64,000 nucleotides of DNA, from NCBI GenBank assembly GCA_021773835.1, contig JAJFJQ010000061.1:1-64000 (forward strand). The letters run 5' to 3'. The notes under the pieces are model-generated. The model was not told the DNA's origin, did no database searches, and saw nothing but the letters and a program-made list of their open reading frames with translations. Below, piece after piece: positions 37,584 to 46,704 of the stretch; within the stretch, counting starts at the first letter, position 1, and each line of letters opens with the position of its first letter. A program made the position numbers and the translations under genes. The DNA is from Gammaproteobacteria bacterium. GTDB lineage: Bacteria > Pseudomonadota > Gammaproteobacteria > Ga0077536.

Positions 37584-38934
37584 GATGCAGTTTCCTCCCT
37601 GTTGTTTCGAAATCGATTGGCAGTTCGTGATCGACATGGATAGCCACTGAAATGCCAGCCGGCACGAAGACCGCATCGAAACTCTGCGCCTGGCGTTCCA
37701 AGAGCCACTTCGCAATTTCCTCGCTGCCACCAGAAAACGTTTTGCCCAGCACGTAGCGACTCGCCTGGCCCGTGACGCTGTTCGTCACCGAGCCCGCATC
37801 AGTCACGACGGAAGTCGTCTCGGCGTTCGCCGCCGCTTCGGCCGCTGCCTGGACCGCCATCACGCCGATGCGTTGCGCGAGAAACGCGGGCGCGTTCGTT
37901 TTGCGTTCACCGCTGATACACGGAATACCTCGCTCGTCAGAGATCCAACCGAGCGGTTGATCGTTGCTACCGGAGCGATCGCCGCGTCCGTCACTCGAGA
38001 TTGTGCGGATGGTGCCGTCGTCGAAAACGAACGTCACTGAATCCAAGCGGCCGGTCACGCAGGACAGTGTCCAGTCTCCAATCGCGGTCCCACTCCAGAC
38101 CATACCGCTCACACCGGGGACCGTGAGTCCATTAGCGGCGAGATTCTCGGCACCCGTGATCACTTTGAAAGGCATCGGATCGCGGACCTGACCTTGTACT
38201 GGGATCCGACCGACCAGCGCCGTCATAGCGGTCGAGCCAATGAGCGTCGCATTACGCGGCACGGTATAGACCGGTTGATCCGGTTTGATTGGATCGATGA
38301 CGTCGGGATGCAAACCTTCGGTAGTTTCGAAAATCTCGCCCGAGGCGCGACCCGCGCGCCGCAATAATCCTGGCGCTTCCGACGGTGTTAAGTTGCTATC
38401 CTCGGCATCGAGGGGCTCTATCCAGACAACCGCGTCGGGTGCGCCGTTAGGGGTCCAATCATCGAACCCCAACCCCACCGGCATATCGCTCCCGCCCTCG
38501 GCGAGTCGACTGTCGTGAATCGATTGCGTCAGCGCATCGACCCGTGAGGTCAATGAAGCGAGATCATCCGCTTCCTCTCGACCATCGCGCGACAATTCGT
38601 TTTGGCGCGCGATCAGTTCCCGTTGCACGCGCGTCGCGACGTTCTCCTCGATCTGCTCTCGATGTGACAGTAACTCGCGATTCTCGGCGTGCAGTTGATC
38701 GTTATTCTGGCGTAAGGCTTGGACTTCCGCGGTCATCGCTGCGACGTTCGCGGTTAAGGTCTTGATCGTGTCGGCGGGACTGTCGGCATCCGGCGACGGC
38801 GCTTTCGGGACGGACGCGAGCGTATTTGATTCACCCGCGTCATTCGAACACGATTTGATCGTGACGAACGCCAGGATCAACAACACGCTCCCAGCCAGTA
38901 ACGGTAGTAATCGATTCGCGGTGGCAACAGCCAT
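37540..38934 (-). CDS. ICE conjugation protein, PFL_4705 family (TraB/VirB10-like)
   Basis: This 464-residue protein has one N-terminal membrane span (LLPLLAGSVLLILAFVTI), a coiled coil (residues about 55-120, NVAAMTAEVQALRQNNDQL), then a beta-rich periplasmic domain with VPRNATLIGSTAMTALVGRI. This is the VirB10/TraB layout, a scaffold linking both membranes. It overlaps the downstream lipoprotein start by 44 bases. Confidence 0.9.
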   Translation of the reverse strand: MAVATANRLLPLLAGSVLLILAFVTIKSCSNDAGESNTLASVPKAPSPDADSPADTIKTLTANVAAMTAEVQALRQNNDQLHAENRELLSHREQIEENVATRVQRELIARQNELSRDGREEADDLASLTSRVDALTQSIHDSRLAEGGSDMPVGLGFDDWTPNGAPDAVVWIEPLDAEDSNLTPSEAPGLLRRAGRASGEIFETTEGLHPDVIDPIKPDQPVYTVPRNATLIGSTAMTALVGRIPVQGQVRDPMPFKVITGAENLAANGLTVPGVSGMVWSGTAIGDWTLSCVTGRLDSVTFVFDDGTIRTISSDGRGDRSGSNDQPLGWISDERGIPCISGERKTNAPAFLAQRIGVMAVQAAAEAAANAETTSVVTDAGSVTNSVTGQASRYVLGKTFSGGSEEIAKWLLERQAQSFDAVFVPAGISVAIHVDHELPIDFETTGRKLHHEETTDASHHTQLD

Positions 38935-38942
38935 GTGATGAC

Positions 38943-39740
38943 CTAACGCGAGACGTCAAATGGTTGTTTTGAGATGAGATAAACAGCGGTCGTGTCCGCT
39001 GCGTCACCCTTCGCTAGTAGTCGATGGTGTTGAAACGTCGCCGTTAGCCAACCGCCGCGGAGCTCGCGAGGGTCTAAGGTCTGCGGTTGTAGGGTGAGAT
39101 TACTGAGCTTCACGGCGGTGATGTACAGACCGTTCGCGCGCCACCCGGCCAGTGGGACCGCTTCGATCGCGGCGCCGTGAATCAAATCGACCGGTTGCGA
39201 CTCGAGTGGCACGCGGACGACTCCCGGAAGTGCGTCCGCTAACCGCGACGGCCCGTAGAGTTGTCGGGCCGCGAATCGGGTGAGTTCGATCGTGTTGTGT
39301 CGACGCGTTTTCGAACGACCGCCTTTAGTTGCCGTCGCATCGGTTGAACCCGGGTCGACGTTTACAAAGATTTGTAGCGGTCCGCCAGGCGTGCCGGCCT
39401 CGGCGGCGGTTACATCAAAGAGGTAAACCCGGCCGCTGTCGATTTCACGAACCATGACGCGGCTCGATTCGAACGCCGCATTCGCTAAGAGGTAAACGAC
39501 GCCGTTGACGCTTTGCGCTCGCAGCAACGGTTCAATGGTTCCCGGCAACCCAACTTTCACCGGCGCCGGAAATTCGATCCGCCGTTCGGCACCAACAACC
39601 AGGGGCACCTCGATGGGGACCTTTTGCCATTCGATTCGTTGAACTGTCCCACTCTCGGCGGACACCGATGAAGCGCAGATGAGTCCGGCCACTACAAAAC
39701 AAATCGTAAACACGGCGCGCAGGATCGGGAACGTTTGCAT
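38943..39740 (-). CDS. ICE conjugation protein, PFL_4704 family (TraK/VirB9-like)
   Basis: This 265-residue exported protein has a signal peptide (AVFTICFVVAGLICASSVSA). The family features are VVGAERRIEFPAPVKVGLPG and TIEPLLRAQSVNGVVYLLA, a secretin-associated beta domain. The start is the third of three adjacent ATG codons (39740), because GGAGA ends 7 bases before it. Confidence 0.87.
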   Translation of the reverse strand: MQTFPILRAVFTICFVVAGLICASSVSAESGTVQRIEWQKVPIEVPLVVGAERRIEFPAPVKVGLPGTIEPLLRAQSVNGVVYLLANAAFESSRVMVREIDSGRVYLFDVTAAEAGTPGGPLQIFVNVDPGSTDATATKGGRSKTRRHNTIELTRFAARQLYGPSRLADALPGVVRVPLESQPVDLIHGAAIEAVPLAGWRANGLYITAVKLSNLTLQPQTLDPRELRGGWLTATFQHHRLLAKGDAADTTAVYLISKQPFDVSR

Positions 39741-39759
39741 CATCATTCTCCGATAACCG

Positions 39760-40407
39760 CTATTGGCTCGCATCTGCAACGAGTTCAGTTTCTTCCAAGC
39801 GTCGCGGCCCCTCGGCCGCGAAGCCGTCGAGCGCTAAGCCCCACGGGTTCGCTTCCGCATCGATTGGGAGCCGCACGACGCGCAAGGGGTAACGGATCGC
39901 CGTCTGCTTAACCGTCATTCCTTTCACGGATTCAAAGAGGTCGAGGTCTAACCAAACGATCCAGACCCCCGAGGCCAGGACATCAACGCGACGCTCCTCG
40001 TAACCATGTCCGGCCACCTCATGCACACCCCGCACCCGATAACTCAACTCACCCTGACGACCTTTTAATTCCATGTCGGCGATCAAATCCGCACGATAGC
40101 GAGGCGTCACGTAGGGCGAGATCCGAAAGATGGCTTTGCCGTAATCCTTCGCACCATCCTCCGGCCATCGGTTCAACTGCTGAAACAGATAGAAGGCGAA
40201 CGCGTAAACATTTGCAGCGGGGATCTCATCAACGGAAAGGGTGGCACCGGAACGGAGATCCGGCGGCACGTGAACCGTCAGTTGCTTCGGGGCTTGGCTC
40301 CAGCCGAAGCCGAGCACCGCGATAACTAGGATCTGCAATCCAATCACTGCCCACAGCGAACGCAGATGCGCGCGAACGTTATCAATCTCGGTGCGGTAAC
40401 GTCGCAA
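39760..40407 (-). CDS. ICE conjugation protein, PFL_4703 family (TraE/VirB8-like)
   Basis: This 215-residue protein has one N-terminal membrane anchor (LWAVIGLQILVIAVLGFGW). Its periplasmic domain contains ANVYAFAFYLFQQLNRWPED and FRISPYVTPRYRADL, the family core. It starts at TTG 40407, with GGGAGGA 7 bases upstream; this strong site supports the unusual start. It overlaps the preceding gene by 26 bases. Confidence 0.87.
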   Translation of the reverse strand: MRRYRTEIDNVRAHLRSLWAVIGLQILVIAVLGFGWSQAPKQLTVHVPPDLRSGATLSVDEIPAANVYAFAFYLFQQLNRWPEDGAKDYGKAIFRISPYVTPRYRADLIADMELKGRQGELSYRVRGVHEVAGHGYEERRVDVLASGVWIVWLDLDLFESVKGMTVKQTAIRYPLRVVRLPIDAEANPWGLALDGFAAEGPRRLEETELVADASQ

Positions 40408-40759
40408 CGTGCGTCCTCCCGATATCCCATGGGCCGCTTCTTTGTATCAATGGCGACCGCCGGAGCCCGACATTCGAGACTCCTATCGAAACGCGCTGCT
40501 GGTAATAGCCATCGGGGCGCCCGCGCTTCATTCGCTGCAAAAGACTCGCTGTGACGATCACGGTGGCAACGACACCGACCCCCGCAAACCCAAATCCCAT
40601 TGTCACAGCGCCGAGGACACGCGCGAGAAGCAAACTGACGGGGAGCCAAAAGAGCCCGGCGACGATCACGATGACACCGAGCTCTGACGACGAGCACCCC
40701 CTGAAGATGGTGGGCTCCGCATTGAGGCGGTCGGCCAGAATGTCGTCGCGTTCCGGCAT
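40382..40759 (-). CDS. ICE conjugation membrane protein (DUF3487/TraL-like)
   Basis: This 125-residue protein contains DRLNAEPTIFRGCSSSELGV and two adjacent hydrophobic spans (VIVIVAGLFWLPVSLLLARV and VTMGFGFAGVGVVATVIV), then a basic C-terminus with KRGRPDGYYQQR. This is the standard small membrane gene between PFL_4702 and PFL_4703 in these elements. Confidence 0.87.
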   Translation of the reverse strand: MPERDDILADRLNAEPTIFRGCSSSELGVIVIVAGLFWLPVSLLLARVLGAVTMGFGFAGVGVVATVIVTASLLQRMKRGRPDGYYQQRVSIGVSNVGLRRSPLIQRSGPWDIGRTHVATLPHRD

Positions 40760-40762
40760 CGG

Positions 40763-41113
40763 TTAGATGACGCCAGCGGCCTCGGTGAGGAGATAGCTTG
40801 CGAAGATGAGGACCACTGCCCCTACGATCCCGAGAACGCCGACCTCCGCCCATTCGGCTTTACCTTGTCGGGCTTCGTTGAATTTTGCGAAGCCGAGGTA
40901 AGCCACCCACAGAAAACCAATCACTGCGATCGATAACCCAAGGACTAACCCGCCGTCCTTGATGTAGCCCTTGATGAGAGCGATCCAGTCGCCGGCCGGC
41001 GGCGCGGTACTCGGCGCGACCGGTGTCGGTAACGCTGCCCATACCGAATGCGTTGCGGACAATAAGATCGCGCTGAGTGCGATCACCAAGTGTTTCATGT
41101 TGTTTGGAACCAT
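40763..41113 (-). CDS. ICE membrane protein, PFL_4702 family
   Basis: This 116-residue protein has a signal-like N-terminus (HLVIALSAILLSATHSVWA) followed by GGLVLGLSIAVIGFLWVAY and a final hydrophobic segment (VLGIVGAVVLIFASYLL). The pattern resembles a pilin-like VirB2/TrbC protein and this family sits at that place in the operon. GGAGG precedes ATG 41113 by 7 bases. It could be the pilus subunit; inferred. Confidence 0.87.
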   Translation of the reverse strand: MVPNNMKHLVIALSAILLSATHSVWAALPTPVAPSTAPPAGDWIALIKGYIKDGGLVLGLSIAVIGFLWVAYLGFAKFNEARQGKAEWAEVGVLGIVGAVVLIFASYLLTEAAGVI

Positions 41114-41198
41114 TGCGTTCCCTCCGAAATAACGGGGCCTACCCCTAACAATAAAAATCGGGATACTCCCGAATTGGTGTGGCAGCGACGCAATGCCG

Positions 41199-41429
41199 CT
41201 ACCGAAGATAAAATCCGAAAACCATCAGCACGATGCTGGCGCGTAACGTGCCCCAAACGACGTCGAACAACGCCACCTGGCCGTTCTGCCAGGCTCGAAA
41301 AGTCCCGAGTGTGATCCAAATCACCCAGACAAAACCGAGCACCAAAATGATCGAGGCGATTGCCGTCAGGAGCGCATTCGCGGAAACACCAGCGCCCGCT
41401 TGAAATGCTGCATGCTGGGCCGACGTCAT
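41199..41429 (-). CDS. ICE membrane protein, PFL_4701 family
   Basis: This 76-residue protein has two hydrophobic helices (TAIASIILVLGFVWVIWITL and RASIVLMVFGFYLR) joined by GTFRAWQNGQVALFDVVW, the family signature. It starts 9 bases after the RAQPRD gene. Confidence 0.87.
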   Translation of the reverse strand: MTSAQHAAFQAGAGVSANALLTAIASIILVLGFVWVIWITLGTFRAWQNGQVALFDVVWGTLRASIVLMVFGFYLR

Positions 41430-41438
41430 TAACGACTG

Positions 41439-41741
41439 TCACCGGCGGTGGTCGCCGCGCAGGGGTGGAATCGTCCGGGGTTGCTGTCGGGGTGCATCAA
41501 TGTGCGCGTCGATCTCGAGACGTATCTCGTCTAATGCTTGACGCAACGCGCCGTAGTCAAAAAGGAATCGCGCGTCGGGATCAGCCTGAGCGCTGGCTTG
41601 TACGATCAGCGGTTCGAGTGCAGTAAGCTCATGGTCTATCCGGGCCAGCAGGGCGCGTTCAGCGTAGGCGTCCGCTAGCGTACTCGTAACAGGAATGAAA
41701 CAGGCCAGCAGACCTGGAATGGCGACTCGCTTCAGGAGCAT
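41439..41741 (-). CDS. ICE protein, RAQPRD family
   Basis: This 100-residue exported protein has an N-terminal signal (VAIPGLLACFIPVTSTLADA). A helical body contains DPDARFLFDYGALRQALDEI. The C-terminal family motif, usually R-A-Q-P-R-D, reads R-Q-Q-P-R-T here. It is the first gene of the second tra block, just downstream of the inserted mer/DUF4238 segment. Confidence 0.85.
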   Translation of the reverse strand: MLLKRVAIPGLLACFIPVTSTLADAYAERALLARIDHELTALEPLIVQASAQADPDARFLFDYGALRQALDEIRLEIDAHIDAPRQQPRTIPPLRGDHRR

Positions 41742-42407
41742 CGCAATTTCTCGACGGTAAACATGACGCGTAGGGTGCGCGCCGCCGAAACCCTTGGCGA
41801 TATAAAATCAATTCACGTTAGCGCGGAGTTTTCTTCGGGTTAGATTCTGAGTTCGACTTAATGCCGCGGCGGTCTATGCTTCGCAGATATCCGCCTTCAC
41901 CGTATTAATGATTTCTGACCTGACCCTATCGCGCCGGCTTTCCGCTGCCTGCTATGCTTGTCGGAAAAAGAAGATAACCAACCACTTCGACGCGATTTCT
42001 GTTCTCGGTGTCACATTTGTGATTACCGAAATGAGGGGAAAGCTGCGACGTAGAAATTGCCGGTAGAAGGATTGCGGAATTCGAATTGTTGAGCATGGTT
42101 GATACGCGGCCTAGAGAGGAAACCGAAACTCAAACACGCAAGGCGTTACGTGGGAAGCTAAGTGGGTGATTCTTCCGATCTGTGAGCGGATCGTTCGTGT
42201 CGCGGCTGTCGCAATCCGTCGTTGTACCGACTGACTGTACCACCTGCAAGTGCCCGAGTGTTCAAGGCCATGAACTGCCGTTGGATGAAACCAGTCTCAG
42301 TGCGGTGCCCGGCAATTCTGATTAACAATCGGCACGAACCGAACTCCGTACACTGATAAAATAGTTAACGTCATTGTCCGGGGTACTTCCACGTCGAAAA
42401 TTTCCGA
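41742..42407. other. Non-coding junction upstream of the RAQPRD block
   Basis: No open frame with family features is seen in this 666-base stretch. It must carry the promoter of the minus-strand tra block that starts at 41741 and one end of the inserted segment that holds the DUF4238 and mer genes. No terminal repeats were recognised. Confidence 0.5.
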
Positions 42408-43271
42408 ATGAGCGATCCAACAAACCATCATCACATTCCCCAGTTCCTCCTTTCAGGTTGGTGTCGCGAAGACGGGCGATTGGCAGTCTACTCTCGGCCC
42501 GCTGGCAAGGTCGTCATCAGCTGGCGTACCCCCGAATATACAGGGTTTGAACCGAACCTCTATATGATTAACGCGGTACCCCCAGCTGATCAGCAATGGC
42601 TAGAACGCGAAGTAATGAGTAAGCAAGTCGATAATCCCGCAGCTCTTGTTCATCGCCGCTTGCTGTGCGATGAACTTCAAAGTCTTAGCGCGGGTGAGCG
42701 GTGCGACTGGACTAGATTTGTTTTGGCCCAAACTATGCGGTCTCCCGAGATGATTGCTGAACTTCGTCAAAACGGTCGCGAGCACGTCCTTAAAGCTTTG
42801 AACAGTAAACCTGAAGAATACGATGCAATTAGAGGGAATGACGATCACGAAACGTTAATCGAGTGGGCACAGGAAAATTTTCCCGATATCGATGAAATTG
42901 TCTCGATGGGTCGTGTTCTTCCAAGAATGATCGCAAACGAGGAACTTGGGAACGTAATCATCAATATGAAGTGGGAGGTAATCAGAGTTGACGAAAGCAA
43001 TCTCGATCTGCTTATCTCAGACACGCCGCTGATTCGGTTGGAGGGTCTGAAATCTCCTAATTGCGTCATTTATATCCCGATAAGCCCGCGTCACCTGTTC
43101 ATTACAACTCATCGTGATCGAGGATTCAGCCGCGTGCCTCCAACGGACCTAGTCCGCGCTGCAAATCGCGAGACCGTAGGAACTGCTCGCCGGCGCGTTT
43201 ACGGTACAGACGGGCACCACTTACCCCTCGTCGAAAAACGCTTGCGCCCGGAATTTAACATGTCGATTTGA
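42408..43271 (+). CDS. DUF4238 protein
   Basis: This 287-residue protein begins NHHHIPQFLLSGWCRE, the diagnostic N-terminus of DUF4238. The rest holds WTRFVLAQTMRSPEMIAEL and the segment LLISDTPLIRLEG with YIPISPRHLFITTH near the end, all usual for the family. The function is unknown; the conserved histidines suggest a nuclease-like or metal site, which is inference. It is a single gene inserted between tra blocks, next to mer. Confidence 0.85.
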   Translation: MSDPTNHHHIPQFLLSGWCREDGRLAVYSRPAGKVVISWRTPEYTGFEPNLYMINAVPPADQQWLEREVMSKQVDNPAALVHRRLLCDELQSLSAGERCDWTRFVLAQTMRSPEMIAELRQNGREHVLKALNSKPEEYDAIRGNDDHETLIEWAQENFPDIDEIVSMGRVLPRMIANEELGNVIINMKWEVIRVDESNLDLLISDTPLIRLEGLKSPNCVIYIPISPRHLFITTHRDRGFSRVPPTDLVRAANRETVGTARRRVYGTDGHHLPLVEKRLRPEFNMSI

Positions 43272-43447
43272 TGCGACTGGCGCGTGCGAGTGACCGTTCT
43301 ATAGTAGATCGCCGCCCGAAAAATTCGCGACTTCAATGAGGGAAATCGGCCAAAAGCGGCCCGTCAGCCTTGCTTATCAATCACTCGCAGTACGCTTAGC
43401 TAAGGCTCGGTTTTTTAACTATCCTGTGTGGCGCTACAGGTGCGTAA

Positions 43448-43858
43448 CTACGTTTCAAGCAGCGCTTCTATAATTGGGCATTCGGGCACATTCTCGCCAG
43501 AGCATTGTTTGGCGAGGTGTCGTAGGGTGCCTTGCATACGTTGCAGATCTTTGATTTTCTGCCGGATGCTTACCACGTGGTCTTGCGTAATCTGCTGGAC
43601 GTGGTCACACGAGACTTGCTCCCGGTCCACCAGAGATAACAGCTCACGGATCTCTTCGAGCGTAAACCCCATCTCCCTGCAGCGACGAATGAAGCAAAGG
43701 CGTTGCAGATGGACTTCTTTATATATCCGGTGTCCACCTGAAGTTCGCTCCGGTTCGGGCATCAGCTCGATCTTTTCGTAATACCGAATCGTTTCAGCAT
43801 TAACCCCGCTTTGTTTCGCTAAAACGCCTCGCGTCACATTTTGTTGGGCAGCATTCAT
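43448..43858 (-). CDS. merR: Mercury-responsive regulator MerR
   Basis: This 136-residue MerR-family protein has a winged helix (GVLAKQSGVNAETIRYYEKI) and a long coiled dimer helix. Three cysteines at the positions of the Hg(II) ligands are present: VSCDHV, and AKQCSGENVPECPI. It is divergent from merTPA and should repress and, with Hg(II), activate the promoter at 43866-43896. Confidence 0.93.
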   Translation of the reverse strand: MNAAQQNVTRGVLAKQSGVNAETIRYYEKIELMPEPERTSGGHRIYKEVHLQRLCFIRRCREMGFTLEEIRELLSLVDREQVSCDHVQQITQDHVVSIRQKIKDLQRMQGTLRHLAKQCSGENVPECPIIEALLET

Positions 43859-43865
43859 TTTCTTC

Positions 43866-43896
43866 TTGTACCTGTAGTTACTACAGGGTCTAAGAT
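43866..43896 (+). promoter_or_regulatory. mer operator-promoter
   Basis: -35 TTGTAC (43866-43871) and -10 TAAGAT (43891-43896) are separated by 19 bases, the over-long spacer that MerR untwists. The spacer contains the dyad CCTGTAG-TTA-CTACAGG, where MerR binds. It lies in the gap between merR and merT. Confidence 0.9.
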
Positions 43897-43944
43897 GAAC
43901 TCAATAGCCAATCTAGGCAAGACCAAATTGAAAGGAACACGCGG

Positions 43945-44337
43945 ATGAGCGAAGACATCTCGATCGCTGAACCGGCACAAAAAACAGCGCGACCGGATGC
44001 CAGCCGTATCGCTGCTACAGCCGGAATTATTGGTGCGGTCTTCGCCTCATCGTGCTGCATTGTACCGCTCGTGCTCGTCACGCTCGGCGTCAGTGGTGCA
44101 TGGATTGGAACCCTGACAGCGCTTGAGCCTTACAAGCCGATGTTCGGGCTCGTCACGATTGGGATCCTTGGATTTGGTTTTTGGCAGGTCTATCGCAAAC
44201 CAATGGTGGCTTGCGAAGACGGGTCGTATTGCGCGAGCCCGACGTCAAGTCGGGTGACAAAAAGTGCCCTTTGGATTGCGACCGTGCTGGTACTGCTCGC
44301 ACTCACCATCGACTTTTGGGCACCGCTTTTTTATTAG
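43945..44337 (+). CDS. merT: Mercuric ion transporter MerT
   Basis: This 130-residue membrane protein has three hydrophobic helices. The first contains the paired cysteines ASSCCIVPLVL that accept Hg(II); a second pair, C-x7-C in KPMVACEDGSYCAS, lies in the cytoplasmic loop. It imports Hg(II) delivered by MerP. AAAGGAA precedes the ATG. Confidence 0.93.
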   Translation: MSEDISIAEPAQKTARPDASRIAATAGIIGAVFASSCCIVPLVLVTLGVSGAWIGTLTALEPYKPMFGLVTIGILGFGFWQVYRKPMVACEDGSYCASPTSSRVTKSALWIATVLVLLALTIDFWAPLFY

Positions 44338-44348
44338 GAGAATGACAC

Positions 44349-44690
44349 ATGAAGAAATTTTGGATACCCGCCATCGCCGTTGTTGTTATGGGCCTGACAG
44401 GTTTAGTAGCGTTCAATTCCACCAACCTGCGGGCAGATGTACCGCCCGTCGCCGTCTCAACCGCTGAAACTCAAACGCACGTTTTTGCGATCGAAAACAT
44501 GACCTGCGCGGCGTGCCCCTTTACCGTCAAAAAAGCCATGGCCCGTGTTGACGGTGTCAAAGAAGTCATGGTCGATTTTGATACCAAAACTGCGACCGCT
44601 ATTTTTGACCCGGCCATCGTCAAAGCCGAGGACATTGCTAACGCCTCCACGGGCGTGGGCTATCCAGCCACCCTCATTGAAGGCGAATAA
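44349..44690 (+). CDS. merP: Periplasmic mercury-binding protein MerP
   Basis: This 113-residue protein is exported (IAVVVMGLTGLVAFNSTNLRA) and has one heavy-metal-associated domain with NMTCAACPFTVKKAM as the metal-binding loop. It is slightly longer than the usual 91 residues because of an N-terminal extension. It passes Hg(II) to MerT. Confidence 0.93.
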   Translation: MKKFWIPAIAVVVMGLTGLVAFNSTNLRADVPPVAVSTAETQTHVFAIENMTCAACPFTVKKAMARVDGVKEVMVDFDTKTATAIFDPAIVKAEDIANASTGVGYPATLIEGE

Positions 44691-44693
44691 CGC

Positions 44694-46139
44694 ATGAGCG
44701 AAGCTAAACGCCTAGATGATTGCTGTGCCAAAGACGCACTGACCGATCAGTTTGACGTTGCCGTCATTGGTGCGGGGTCGGCGGGCTTCTCAGCCGCTAT
44801 TACGGCGGTAGAAAACGGTGCGCGCGTCGCACTGATTGGCTACGGCACCATCGGTGGCACGTGCGTCAACGTCGGCTGCGTCCCGTCTAAAGCGATGATT
44901 AGGGCAGCAGAAGCCATCCACCATGCACGGCACGCGAAACGGTTCGCCGGCGTCGAGGGTGCTGCAGAGCTGTATGACTGGAAAGCGCTCGTGGCTCAGA
45001 AACAAGCATTGGTGGATGAGTTGCAGCAAGCCAAATATGTCGACATGCTCGATGTATACGACAAGATTTCGTACATCGAAGGTCAGGCCCGGCTTGAACC
45101 AGGCGGCATCAACGTTGACGGCAGACATATTGTTGCCGACAAGATTATTGTCGCGACGGGTACATCCCCATCGATACCGGATATCAAAGGTTTTAATGAC
45201 GTTGCGTATTTGACCAGTACCACCGCGCTCGAGCTGGATGCACCACCAGCATCATTGCTGGTGATTGGCGGCGGCTACATCGGCTGCGAGCTTGCACAGA
45301 TATTTGCGCGGGTGGGAGCTAACGTGACCCTCGTTACCCGTTCACAGCTACTGTCCAGTGGTGAGCCAGAAATCAGTACAGCGCTGACACGATATTTTGG
45401 CGAGGAGGGTATTACCGTCCTCGATAGTCTCGCTTACGACCACATCGAAGCCACAGCGAGCGGCGTTGCACTGTCGGTGCTCAAAGACGGCCACATACAG
45501 GTCATTGAGGCAGACCAAGTCCTAGTTGCCACGGGACGGCAACCCAATATCGAAGGTTTGGACCTTGAGATGATGGGCGTGCAACTCAATGTGGAAGGCG
45601 GTATTGAGGTGGACGAGAAAATGCGCACCACAATACCGGGCGTGTACGCTGCTGGGGACGTCACAGGCCAAGACCAGTTCGTCTATATGGCGGCCTACGG
45701 CGCGAAGCTCGCAGCAAAAAACGCTCTCAATGGTGACAGTATTCGCTACGACAATCGGGCGATGCCTGCGGTTGTGTTTACCGATCCCCAGGTCGCCACA
45801 GTCGGCTTAACCGAAGCGCAAGCACGAGCACAAGGGCTCGCCGTTAAAACATCCGTGCTGGGCCTCAAGCATGTGCCACGCGCTTTGGCCGCACGAGATA
45901 CACGCGGCTTAATCAAATTGGTGGCTGATGCGGACACCGGTCAATTGTTGGGTGCGCACATCCTGGCCCCAGAGGGTGCCGACAGTATTCAGAGCGCGGC
46001 GATCGCGCTTAGCCAACGGATGACCTATAACGACCTGGCCGATATGATTTTCCCGTATCTCACAACGGTCGAAGGGTTTAAATTGGCGGTACAAACCTTC
46101 GATAAAGACGTTTCTAAATTGTCGTGCTGTGCGGGCTGA
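44694..46139 (+). CDS. merA: Mercuric reductase MerA
   Basis: This 481-residue flavoprotein reduces Hg(II) to Hg(0) with NADPH. Visible features are the FAD site (VIGAGSAGFSAAI), the redox disulfide GGTCVNVGCVPSK, the NADPH site (LLVIGGGYIGCELA) and the C-terminal Hg-binding pair LSCCAG. The N-terminal heavy-metal domain of many MerA proteins is missing; only a short DDCCAKD remains before the FAD site. It starts 3 bases after merP stops. Confidence 0.95.
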   Translation: MSEAKRLDDCCAKDALTDQFDVAVIGAGSAGFSAAITAVENGARVALIGYGTIGGTCVNVGCVPSKAMIRAAEAIHHARHAKRFAGVEGAAELYDWKALVAQKQALVDELQQAKYVDMLDVYDKISYIEGQARLEPGGINVDGRHIVADKIIVATGTSPSIPDIKGFNDVAYLTSTTALELDAPPASLLVIGGGYIGCELAQIFARVGANVTLVTRSQLLSSGEPEISTALTRYFGEEGITVLDSLAYDHIEATASGVALSVLKDGHIQVIEADQVLVATGRQPNIEGLDLEMMGVQLNVEGGIEVDEKMRTTIPGVYAAGDVTGQDQFVYMAAYGAKLAAKNALNGDSIRYDNRAMPAVVFTDPQVATVGLTEAQARAQGLAVKTSVLGLKHVPRALAARDTRGLIKLVADADTGQLLGAHILAPEGADSIQSAAIALSQRMTYNDLADMIFPYLTTVEGFKLAVQTFDKDVSKLSCCAG

Positions 46140-46155
46140 GTGACGAGATTTCGCC

Positions 46156-46704
46156 GTGAAACAATCCGAGCCGTTGGCGCTGGTTGATGCCGGCACGCTG
46201 GTAAGACCTGGTCCGCTCGGCCGCCTGCTGCGGCTGTCGTTGGGGGCGCTATGTCTTTATGTGTTTGTTGGCGTCTTCTACGACGTCGAATGGACCACGA
46301 TACAATCTTTCTCCTCTCTCGATGCACGTCTCCTCGTACTGCTCCCACCGTTGTTCGTCTTCAATTATGTGGTGAACATTGGCTTTTCAAGGAGCTGGGG
46401 GCAGCGGCCATTTATAGCTTCTGTGATCGCCTTAACTGTATTCGGCGCCGTCGCCTTACTAGCAACCGGAAGCCTAAATAGCCCACTCCTGGGTATCCCC
46501 CTCAATCTTTGGCTCGGGTACTTCTACGGTCATCTCGGTCTCTCGTTTGTGCTATCGGCGTTGATTGCCACGCCTGGATGTGAGATGCGCGCGATACCCG
46601 AACTATTCGGACGCTTGAGCGGAAAACCGAGCCAGGAACACACTTGCCCGGTCGCGTTCATCACCAAGATTGATGAATGGGAGCACAGCCGAAGTTCCGG
46701 TTAG
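46156..46704 (+). CDS. Membrane protein of the mer operon, function unknown
   Basis: This 182-residue protein has about five hydrophobic segments (LSLGALCLYVFVGVFYDV, LLVLLPPLFVFNYVVNIGF, ASVIALTVFGAVALLA and others). The C-terminal tail has cysteines in ATPGCEMRAIPELFGRL and HTCPVAFITKIDEWE, which could bind metal. It starts at GTG 46156, 16 bases after merA, so it is likely co-transcribed. It is not a known MerC/MerF/MerE by size or motif. Confidence 0.75.
   Translation: MKQSEPLALVDAGTLVRPGPLGRLLRLSLGALCLYVFVGVFYDVEWTTIQSFSSLDARLLVLLPPLFVFNYVVNIGFSRSWGQRPFIASVIALTVFGAVALLATGSLNSPLLGIPLNLWLGYFYGHLGLSFVLSALIATPGCEMRAIPELFGRLSGKPSQEHTCPVAFITKIDEWEHSRSSG

Noticed and set aside
40344-40853. A 169-codon frame across the small tra genes
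   Set aside because: It is a shadow of two well-supported ICE genes and has no start signal.
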